Positions 48,012 through 55,175 of a stretch of 64,000 nucleotides of DNA are shown here, piece by piece; within the stretch, counting starts at the first letter, position 1, and every line of letters begins with the position of its first letter. Below the pieces are notes generated by a model that had not been told where the DNA came from, searched no databases, and saw nothing but the letters and a program-made list of their open reading frames with translations. The position numbers and the translations under genes are program-made. The stretch is taken from positions 1,102,501 to 1,166,500 of the forward strand of contig NZ_SAUF01000001.1 of assembly GCF_004023665.1 (NCBI RefSeq), given 5' to 3'. Origin of the DNA: Afifella aestuarii (lineage in GTDB: Bacteria > Pseudomonadota > Alphaproteobacteria > Rhizobiales > Afifellaceae).

Positions 48012-48087
48012 CTGACGCTTCCGTGAACGTCAGTGGAAGTCTGACGCAAGCCCGGTGCAAGCTGACTGAAGCCTTGTGTGCTGACGC
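48012..48087 (+). promoter_or_regulatory. Three direct CTGACGC repeats upstream of the Cache chemoreceptor gene
   Basis: CTGACGC occurs at 48012-48018, 48041-48047 and 48081-48087, all on the plus strand, 24 to 99 bases before the start codon. The copies at 48041 and 48081 extend to CTGACGCAA. Such spacing on one DNA strand is compatible with a binding array in the promoter region; the regulator is unknown. Confidence 0.4.
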
Positions 48088-48110
48088 AACGTCAATAGGG
48101 GGCACACTCA

Positions 48111-49805
48111 ATGAAAAAAGGGCTTCGTCTTAGGCTTGGACATAAGATTTATGCGGTCCTTGCTGTCGGCTTTATAGGCTTTTCCGCCATCTCGGGTTTC
48201 CAGCTGCTTGAGCTGGGTCATGCGCTCGAAGATCAAAAGAGCCGCGAGCTTTCGCATCTGACAGAGCTTGCACTCGACATAGCCAAGGAAGAAGAGGCCA
48301 CGGTCGCGACTGGCGCTCGCTCGCTTCAAGACGCTCAGGCGGATGCCGCTCGCCGTATCGGGGCGCTACGTTATGGTGACAATGAGTATTTCTGGATCAA
48401 GGATCGCAACGCCCGCATGGTGATGCATCCGATCAAGCCGGAGCTCAATGGCACGGATCTGACCTCGATCACGGATCCCTCCGGCAAGCACCTCTTCGTT
48501 GAGATGCTCGATCTGGTGGCCAAAGAAGGCAGGGGCTTTGTTCGCTATGAATGGCCCAAACCCGGCTCAGCAGAGCCGCAGCCCAAGCTCTCCTATGTCG
48601 ACGAGTTCGCTCCCTGGGGCTGGGTAATCGGTACCGGCGTCTACATTGATGATTTGCGCACGCAGACATGGGCAACGGCGAAGACCGTTCTCATGATTGG
48701 CGGCCTCGTGCTCCTCGTCGTGGCGGCAATTTGCGGTTTCGTTGCCAGACGTATCTCACAGGCAATGCATGCCACGACCGCGGCCATGAACGAACTCGCC
48801 GGTGGCAATTTCGAGATTGTTCTGCCCGGGCTCGATCGCGGTGACGAGGTCGGCGAGATCGCTCGTGCCGTCGAGGTGTTCAAGCAGAAGGCCATAGAGA
48901 AGGCGCGGCTCGAAGCGGAAGAGCGCGAAAACAAGTCGCGCCAGGCTGAGGCGGAGCGACGCCAGGAAATGCAGCGCCTGGCGGATATGTTCGAAAATGC
49001 GGTCGGCGAGGTCACCGAGGGCGTGTCGTCTGCGGCAACGGAACTTGAAGCGGCCGCTGGCTCGATGACAGAAACGGCGGAACGCACCGAAAACCTGTCG
49101 AGCACGGTTGTCAGCATCTCCGGTCAGACTTCGTCCAACGTCCAGTCCGTGGCGTCTGCGTCAGAGGAACTTGGTGCCTCGGTTGGAGAGATCAGCCGCC
49201 GCGTTCAGGAGAGTGCCAAGATCGCTGGTGAAGCGGTCGAACAGGCCGGCAGCGCCAATCGCCGGGTCGTCGATCTCGCCGACGCGGCCCGTCGCGTGGG
49301 TGCGGTCGTGAACTTGATCACGGCGATTGCCGAGCAGACCAATCTGCTTGCGCTCAATGCGACCATAGAGGCAGCCCGCGCCGGCGATGCCGGCAAGGGC
49401 TTCGCAGTCGTGGCGATGGAAGTGAAGACACTCGCAGCCCAGACGGCGAAGGCGACTGAAGAAATCGTCGGCCAGATCACCTCCATGCAGCAGGCGACCG
49501 ATGAGGCGGAGAGTTCGATCCGTTCCATCACGGAGACCATTGCACGCATGTCTGAAATATCTGCGGCGGTCGCCGATGCCGCGGAGCAGCAGTATGAGGC
49601 GACTCGCGAGATCGCCGAGAACATCCAAGAAGCGGCGCATGGCACGGCGCAGGTTGCGACCAATATCCTCGATGTGCAGGAGGGTGCAGGCGCGACGGGT
49701 GCTGCCTCTTCGCAGGTTCTGGCTTCGGCGCGCTCTCTGTCTCAGGAGAGCCATCGCCTCAAGCAGGAAGTGCAGAGCTTCCTGGCAACGGTGCGTGCCG
49801 CCTGA
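48111..49805 (+). CDS. Methyl-accepting chemotaxis protein with single Cache sensor
   Basis: Chemoreceptor of 564 residues. Membrane helices near 12-32 and 187-208 flank a single Cache (sCache_2-type) periplasmic sensor with [12 protein letters not shown] and [14 protein letters not shown], typical for small organic ligands. HAMP and a signalling domain with the standard tip ([20 protein letters not shown]) follow. It ends TVRAA, as the other four receptors end RVRAA. It stands alone between fliP and flagellin, and a strong terminator follows. The ligand cannot be read. Confidence 0.95.
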   Translation: MKKGLRLRLGHKIYAVLAVGFIGFSAISGFQLLELGHALEDQKSRELSHLTELALDIAKEEEATVATGARSLQDAQADAARRIGALRYGDNEYFWIKDRNARMVMHPIKPELNGTDLTSITDPSGKHLFVEMLDLVAKEGRGFVRYEWPKPGSAEPQPKLSYVDEFAPWGWVIGTGVYIDDLRTQTWATAKTVLMIGGLVLLVVAAICGFVARRISQAMHATTAAMNELAGGNFEIVLPGLDRGDEVGEIARAVEVFKQKAIEKARLEAEERENKSRQAEAERRQEMQRLADMFENAVGEVTEGVSSAATELEAAAGSMTETAERTENLSSTVVSISGQTSSNVQSVASASEELGASVGEISRRVQESAKIAGEAVEQAGSANRRVVDLADAARRVGAVVNLITAIAEQTNLLALNATIEAARAGDAGKGFAVVAMEVKTLAAQTAKATEEIVGQITSMQQATDEAESSIRSITETIARMSEISAAVADAAEQQYEATREIAENIQEAAHGTAQVATNILDVQEGAGATGAASSQVLASARSLSQESHRLKQEVQSFLATVRAA

Positions 49806-49834
49806 GGTCGCGACAGCCCTTTTTTGACGCTCTG

Positions 49835-49859
49835 CGGCGGGGGCTTCCCCGCCGTTTTT
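49835..49859 (+). terminator. Rho-independent terminator of the Cache chemoreceptor gene
   Basis: CGGCGGGG (49835-49842) pairs with CCCCGCCG (49847-49854) across a GCTT loop, followed by TTTTT (49855-49859). It starts 30 bases after the stop codon. Confidence 0.9.
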
Positions 49860-50040
49860 GTTTTGAGAACCAGCGCGACCAGAGAATTTTTGCGCAGCCG
49901 TCCGAAAAACCGGCATGTCTGCAAGCTTCACGCAAGCTTGCGCTGCTATCCCTTCATGCATGGCAGGTTGGTTGCTCGACACGGGCAGCAGTTACGGAAG
50001 CCGAGTGCTCCGTCCCACCAAAGGCATGATGCCGCCCTGC

Positions 50041-50063
50041 CATGCCGGTGAAAGCCCGGCATG
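50041..50063 (+). promoter_or_regulatory. Inverted repeat in the likely flagellin mRNA leader
   Basis: CATGCCGG (50041-50048) and CCGGCATG (50056-50063) form a perfect 8-bp stem with a 7-base loop, ending 44 bases before the flagellin ATG. If transcribed, it would fold in the 5-prime leader, the part of flagellin mRNA on which FlbT acts in Caulobacter. If upstream of the transcript start, it could be an operator. The transcript start is not known. Confidence 0.5.
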
Positions 50064-50107
50064 TCCCCATCAATATCTCTGACACTTAGTCTGAAGGGAC
50101 ATCAATT

Positions 50108-51391
50108 ATGTCTAGCCTTATCACCAACACCTCCGCAATGGTCGCCCTGCAGACCCTGCGTTCGATCAACTCCAACCTGGACGAGACGAACAACCGGGTT
50201 TCCACCGGCCTGCGGGTGAATACCGCTTCCGACAACGCCGCCTACTGGTCCATCGCCACGACCATGCGCTCCGACAATCAGGCCATGTCGGCCGTGAAGG
50301 ACGCTCTTGGCATGGGCTCGGCCACTGTCGATGCGGCTTATACTGGCCTCTCCAAGGCTGAAGAAGTCCTGACCAAAATCAAGGCGAGCCTTGGTGCTGC
50401 GACGGGCGAAGGTGTCGACCGGGCGAAGGTTCAGGAGCAGATTTCGGCTTACCAGGACCAGCTGAAGACGATCGCGGAATCCGCGTCGTTCTCCGGCCAG
50501 AACTGGCTGAGCACGGGCTCCAGCACGGCCTTCAACAAGGAGATCGTGTCGTCGCTGTCGCGTGATGCCAACAACAAGCTTGCGATTGGCACCATCGACG
50601 TCGATATCACCAACACCCGTCTTTATGGCGATGGTACCGCTCAGTTCGGTATCCTCGACAAGACGATCGACCTGAACACCTACACCTCTAACTCGGGTCA
50701 GGCGGCAAGCGTCGAGACGGCTGCGGTGGCCTTTGCTGCGGCGGATGACAAGATCAGCTTCAGCGTGTCGCAGAACGGCGCTCCGGCCAAGACGGTCGAG
50801 ATCACTCAGCAGACCCTGGCGGATGCCGGCCTGTCTGACACCTCGATCCGCTCGAATGCCGATCTTGCGGCGGTCTACACTCAGGCCCTGAAGGATGCCG
50901 GTATTGAGGGCATCGACGTGGTTCTGGACGGCTCCGACCAGGTTGAGTTCTCGTCTACCGATGACTTCAGCATCTCCGGTGCCACGACTGCCGGCGCGAC
51001 CGGTATCACTGTCGCTTCGCTCGGCCTGTCGGCCACCGACGTGACGACTTCGGCGGCTGCGGCTGGTGCTGCCTCCGTTGCCACGATCGACATCTCGTCG
51101 GCTTCTGGCACCGAAGTGCAGAACTTCATGAAGGTCGTCGACGAGGCGCTTGGTCAGGTGACCTCGGCTGCGTCTTCTCTCGGTACGGTTCAGACCCGCA
51201 TCGACATGCAGACGGAGTTCGTGAAGACCCTGATGAGCACGATCGACACGGGCGTTGGTGCCCTGGTCGACGCGGACATGGAAGAGGAATCCACGAAACT
51301 GAAGGCTCTCCAGACCCAGCAGCAGCTGGCTGTGCAGTCGCTCAGCATCGCCAACTCCTCGAGCCAGAACATCCTGTCGCTCTTCCGTTAA
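50108..51391 (+). CDS. Flagellin
   Basis: Filament subunit of 427 residues. The D0/D1 N-terminal part (MVALQTLRSINSNLDETNNR, STGLRVNTASDNAAYWSIA) and the C-terminal helix (QQQLAVQSLSIANSSSQNILSLFR) are conserved, with a variable Ser/Thr/Ala-rich middle (about 190-330). It is the only flagellin gene in the window; rhizobia often have several, so others may lie elsewhere. Expression is probably controlled after transcription by FlaF and FlbT. A strong terminator follows at 51468-51498. Confidence 0.97.
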   Translation: MSSLITNTSAMVALQTLRSINSNLDETNNRVSTGLRVNTASDNAAYWSIATTMRSDNQAMSAVKDALGMGSATVDAAYTGLSKAEEVLTKIKASLGAATGEGVDRAKVQEQISAYQDQLKTIAESASFSGQNWLSTGSSTAFNKEIVSSLSRDANNKLAIGTIDVDITNTRLYGDGTAQFGILDKTIDLNTYTSNSGQAASVETAAVAFAAADDKISFSVSQNGAPAKTVEITQQTLADAGLSDTSIRSNADLAAVYTQALKDAGIEGIDVVLDGSDQVEFSSTDDFSISGATTAGATGITVASLGLSATDVTTSAAAAGAASVATIDISSASGTEVQNFMKVVDEALGQVTSAASSLGTVQTRIDMQTEFVKTLMSTIDTGVGALVDADMEEESTKLKALQTQQQLAVQSLSIANSSSQNILSLFR

Positions 51392-51467
51392 GCGAGGTGA
51401 AGATAGCGAGGTAAGAACCTTCCAAGGTTTCGCCTCACGCTCCTCCCCCGTGCAGGCGGACCAAGAG

Positions 51468-51498
51468 AGCCACGCTCCGAAAGGAGCGTGGCTTTTTT
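51468..51498 (+). terminator. Rho-independent terminator of flagellin
   Basis: An 11-bp perfect stem (51468-51478 with 51483-51493) with a GAAA tetraloop is followed by a run of six T (51493-51498). It begins 76 bases after the flagellin stop and separates the gene from fliF. Confidence 0.93.
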
Positions 51499-51578
51499 CG
51501 TATGCAACGCTGAGGCAAGCTTATCACGTCAAATCCCCATGAGACGCAATGCAAGACTGTATGGCGTGGGGAGACTTG

Positions 51579-53231
51579 ATGAACGCGCGCGAGCAGATGG
51601 ATAAGCTGTGGGCCAATCTCGCTGGGCTCGGCGGCCGGCGGCTTGCTGCCCTGGGAATTGTGGGCGCGACCGTGCTCCTGGCGATCGGTCTCGGGGCCTT
51701 CTACCTGAGCAAGCCAGAACGAGAGATCCTCTATAGTGGTCTCAGCCGCGAAGATGTCGGCCAACTTGGATCGGTCCTGAAAGACAACGGAATTGGCTTC
51801 GACGTCGCTCCCGATGGCACGTCAGTGCTGGTCGGTCACGCCGACACGGCCCGTGCCCGGATGCTTCTCGCCGAGAAGGGCCTGCCCCAGAGCACCCATT
51901 CCGGCTATGAGCTTTTCAACGAGCTCGGCTCCTTCGGCCTCACCTCTTTCATGCAGGATGTCACGCGTGTGCGCGCCCTCGAAGGCGAGCTTGCGCGCAC
52001 CATCCAGACGATGGACGGAATCAAGGCTGCGCGCGTCCACATCGTGCTGCCCGATCGCGCCTCGTTCCGTCGCGACCAGCAGAAGGCCTCAGCCTCGGTT
52101 GTTATCCGTACGCGGCTTCCCGATGATGCGACGGCCGCCAACGCTATCCGTCATCTCGTTGCCGCCTCCCTGCCGGGCATGGACACGAACAACGTTACCG
52201 TCCTCAATACCGAGGGGGTTGTCCTTGTCTCGGGGGACGATCCTTCCGCCTCTGGTGGCGGCCTCATGGACGATCTCAAGCGGCGAGTCGACCGTGAGCT
52301 GGAAGAGAAGATCCGGCGTACGCTGACGCCTTATCTCGGCTACGACAACTTCCAGATCAGCGTTTCCACTCGTCTCAACACTGACCGGAAGCAGGTGAGC
52401 GAAGTCATCTATGATCCGGAATCCCGCGTGGAGCGCTCCGTGCGCGTCGTGAAGGAAGCCGGCACCAGCCAAAACAGCACGACCGATTCCGCTGCGACCG
52501 TGCAGCAGAACATCCCAGTCGCGCAGATGGCGGCCGGCGGCGGCAATAGCTCCAACGAAGAGAACGAGCGGCGCGAAGAGCTGACCAATTTCGAGATTTC
52601 TTCCAAGAAAGTCGACACTGTTCATGACGGCTACGAGGTGGAGAACTTGTCCATCGCCGTTCTCGTCAACCAAGCGCGGCTGCAGGCCGATGAGGGGCAG
52701 CCCGACGTGATGCCGATCGAAACGCGGCTCATGGAGATCGAGCAGCTCGTCCAGTCGGCCACAGGCTTCGACAAAGAACGCGGCGATCAGCTCAAGGTCT
52801 CTTCGGTCATGTTCGCCGATGGCGGTAACGACCTCGAGCCAGTGCCTGGTCCTTCGATGGGCGAAGTGCTGATGCGTCAAAGCGGTACGCTTATCAATGC
52901 CGGCACTATCCTGGTCATGGCCATATTGCTGATCTGGTTCGGCCTTCGTCCGACGCTGAAGACTGTCCTTGGTCGTAGTCAGCAGCTGGAAGCCGGTGCA
53001 GTCGCGATCGAAGGTGAGATGGCTGCCGGTATGCTGCCTGGCCCGGATGAAGCTGACATGGCCGATGGTCATGTCGCAGGACTGGCGCCTCCGGAACAGG
53101 TCAACCTGATCGAAGATCTGACCAGCAAAAAGAACCGCACACCGCAGAAACGTCTCGAGCAGATTATCGACTTTGACGAAGAGCAGGCGGCGACGATCCT
53201 GCGGCAGTGGATGCGCGTGGAAGGAGCATGA
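51579..53231 (+). CDS. fliF: Flagellar MS-ring protein FliF
   Basis: MS-ring subunit of 550 residues with membrane helices near 18-40 and 438-456. The YscJ/FliF ring-building domains lie between (EREILYSGLSREDVGQL, AARVHIVLPDRASF). The C-terminal tail that binds FliG is present (residues 500-550). ATG 51579 follows GGGGAG; an in-frame ATG at 51549 would add 10 residues without ribosome-site support. The stop overlaps the fliH-like start by 4 bases. Confidence 0.95.
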   Translation: MNAREQMDKLWANLAGLGGRRLAALGIVGATVLLAIGLGAFYLSKPEREILYSGLSREDVGQLGSVLKDNGIGFDVAPDGTSVLVGHADTARARMLLAEKGLPQSTHSGYELFNELGSFGLTSFMQDVTRVRALEGELARTIQTMDGIKAARVHIVLPDRASFRRDQQKASASVVIRTRLPDDATAANAIRHLVAASLPGMDTNNVTVLNTEGVVLVSGDDPSASGGGLMDDLKRRVDRELEEKIRRTLTPYLGYDNFQISVSTRLNTDRKQVSEVIYDPESRVERSVRVVKEAGTSQNSTTDSAATVQQNIPVAQMAAGGGNSSNEENERREELTNFEISSKKVDTVHDGYEVENLSIAVLVNQARLQADEGQPDVMPIETRLMEIEQLVQSATGFDKERGDQLKVSSVMFADGGNDLEPVPGPSMGEVLMRQSGTLINAGTILVMAILLIWFGLRPTLKTVLGRSQQLEAGAVAIEGEMAAGMLPGPDEADMADGHVAGLAPPEQVNLIEDLTSKKNRTPQKRLEQIIDFDEEQAATILRQWMRVEGA

Positions 53232-53902
53232 TGATGCATGCTCTTGTCCGCCTTCTGCCCGACTTCGATGAGCCTGAGGCAGGCCGCAACTTGCGCAAGG
53301 TTCTCCCAGAGTTTCCAGCGGAAACGCCGCGTGTCGAACCGACCCTGGCTAGTATTTTCGCTGTCAAACCACCGAAAGAGGATCCTGAGAAGGCCTTGGC
53401 GGCAGCGAGAGACGCTGGGTTCGCGGGAGGGCTTGCGGCCGGCCGACGCGAAAAAGAGACAGCCTTGGAGGAGATACGCGCCAGTTTCGCGGCAGAGCTC
53501 GAAGAAAAGCGCGCCGGTTGGGTGGCTGAGGAAGCAGAAAAGATTGCCGAAAGCATCGGCAATGCGTTCAGCGAACTCGATGCAAGCCTCAGTGAAGCTG
53601 TGGCCGCCATTCTGGTCCCCCTGGTCGGTGCTGCAATCGCCCAGAAGGCCGTCGCCGAGCTGTCAGACATGATCATCGACATGAGAAGCCGTGAGGACGA
53701 GCCGGTCCTCGAAGTGGTGGGGCCGGAGGATCTTCTCGAGGCGGTGAAAACTCGTCTGGGCGAGATGGCCAGCGGGATCGGTTTCAGGGTGGGTGGGGGG
53801 CCGGATGTGCGGGTGACCGCCGGCCCCACCATCATCGAGACGCAGTTGCAAGCCTGGCGCGAGCGCGTGTCGCGGGCGATCAGTGAGGCCGAAAATGTCT
53901 GA
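53228..53902 (+). CDS. fliH: FliH-like flagellar assembly protein (FlbE-type)
   Basis: Protein of 224 residues: a disordered first 60, a charged coiled-coil region (about 60-115, with a G-x3-G-like AGFAGGLAAGRREKE), and a small C-terminal domain. This is the FliH layout, the regulator that tethers the FliI ATPase to FliN. Primary-sequence similarity in the family is low, so position after fliF carries weight. ATG 53228 forms an ATGA overlap with the fliF stop. Confidence 0.75.
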   Translation: MMMHALVRLLPDFDEPEAGRNLRKVLPEFPAETPRVEPTLASIFAVKPPKEDPEKALAAARDAGFAGGLAAGRREKETALEEIRASFAAELEEKRAGWVAEEAEKIAESIGNAFSELDASLSEAVAAILVPLVGAAIAQKAVAELSDMIIDMRSREDEPVLEVVGPEDLLEAVKTRLGEMASGIGFRVGGGPDVRVTAGPTIIETQLQAWRERVSRAISEAENV

Positions 53903-55175
53903 CGACGCCAAAGACCATCAAGAACTTATCATCATCAAGCGCTACGAGGACGAAGAGCACGAGTCTCATTCGAGCGCGTGGAAGGTTGCGCATGCCGACT
54001 TTATGACGGCGATGATGGCCTTCTTTTTGATCATGTGGCTGATCAACGTCACCGATGAGGAAGTGAAAAAGTCGATTGCTAACTATTTCAATCCGGTGAA
54101 ACTTTCGGCCAGCATCACCGATCGGAAGGGCCTTAACAACCCGGAGGAGATTGGTGAAGGCGATAGCGAAAGCAGACGCTCCGGCGACGGCGCGGAGCGT
54201 GGCACCCCAGGCCCGCTCGAAGGCGGCCACGGTCAGGATGAAGAAGCTAAACGTGACGCCTCTACTCACGAGGAAGCTCGAGGAGAGAGCGCTGGAGGTG
54301 CCGAGGGCAACTCGCCTCCAATCGACCGTCCTGCACCCGATGCAACGATGACTGCTGAACAGGCGGCCTTCAGCGATCCCTATCTCGTCCTGGCTGAGCT
54401 TGCCGATGAAGTTCCGCCGGCCGATCCGGCGACGATGGAAGCGCCTGTCGGCGAGACGGGAATCGTCGGTGTGACGGGCGGCGAAGTTTATCGTGATCCG
54501 TTCGACCCCGTTTACTGGCAGATGCAACCAGCTTCTCAGTCGAAGACCAAGAAGCCTGGGGACGTTAAGAAGATTGCCGAAAGACCAAGCGATCGGCGGC
54601 TGGATGCCACTGCGGCGAGCGATAAAGATATTGCAGACGCTTCCTATGATCAGCCTGTGCTCTTTCCCCAGGTGGTGCCTGGTGCTGCCAAGGGCGTGAG
54701 CCAGGCCGAGAGGGTCGAGGCAGCCCAGATGGAAGCGCAGCTTCAAGCAGAGCTCAAGAAAAAGCTCGGGGAACTCGATGCACCAAACATCAGCGTGCAG
54801 GCGACCCCCGAGGGCATTCTGATCAGCCTTACGGACGAAATGGACTTCTCCATGTTCGAAATTGGTTCGGCGATTCCGAAACCCGTCGTCGTCGTTGCGA
54901 TGGAAAGCGTCTCGGAGCTCCTGGTTGATCGTCCAGGAGATATCATCGTTCGGGGCTATACGGACGGACGGCCCTTTCGTTCTCCGACCTACGACAATTG
55001 GCGCCTGTCCACGGCCCGTGCCCATATGGCGTATTATATGCTGACGAGAGGACGTCTTCCGGAAACGCGCATTCGCGCGATCGAAGGTTTTGCCGACCGC
55101 AACCTCAAGAATCCTGAAGATCCGAATGCGGCTGAAAACCGTCGTATCGAGATCCTGCTTAAGGAGCCGGCATGA
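53895..55175 (+). CDS. motB: Flagellar stator protein MotB
   Basis: Stator anchor of 426 residues. The plug and single membrane helix lie at about 38-56, with the proton-binding Asp (D35) in VAHADFMTAMM. A long acidic linker (about 85-270) leads to the OmpA-like peptidoglycan-binding domain (about 300-420, RGYTDGRPFRSPTYDNWRLS). The linker is longer than in E. coli MotB (308 residues), as in other rhizobia. ATG 53895 overlaps fliH by 8 bases, and the stop overlaps motC. Confidence 0.95.
   Translation: MSDDAKDHQELIIIKRYEDEEHESHSSAWKVAHADFMTAMMAFFLIMWLINVTDEEVKKSIANYFNPVKLSASITDRKGLNNPEEIGEGDSESRRSGDGAERGTPGPLEGGHGQDEEAKRDASTHEEARGESAGGAEGNSPPIDRPAPDATMTAEQAAFSDPYLVLAELADEVPPADPATMEAPVGETGIVGVTGGEVYRDPFDPVYWQMQPASQSKTKKPGDVKKIAERPSDRRLDATAASDKDIADASYDQPVLFPQVVPGAAKGVSQAERVEAAQMEAQLQAELKKKLGELDAPNISVQATPEGILISLTDEMDFSMFEIGSAIPKPVVVVAMESVSELLVDRPGDIIVRGYTDGRPFRSPTYDNWRLSTARAHMAYYMLTRGRLPETRIRAIEGFADRNLKNPEDPNAAENRRIEILLKEPA

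Larger units (their letters stand above)
49806..50107. other. Flagellin promoter and leader region
   Basis: About 300 bases without a gene. It holds the chemoreceptor terminator (49835-49859), a 10-bp palindrome GCAAGCTTGC (49932-49941) with a direct repeat of GCAAGCTT at 49921, an inverted repeat at 50041-50063, and the flagellin ribosome site (AAGGGA). CCGGCATGTC occurs twice, at 49910 and 50056. Confidence 0.6.

Noticed and set aside
51549-51578. Upstream ATG giving a ten-residue longer FliF
   Set aside because: No ribosome site before 51549, while GGGGAG precedes ATG 51579.
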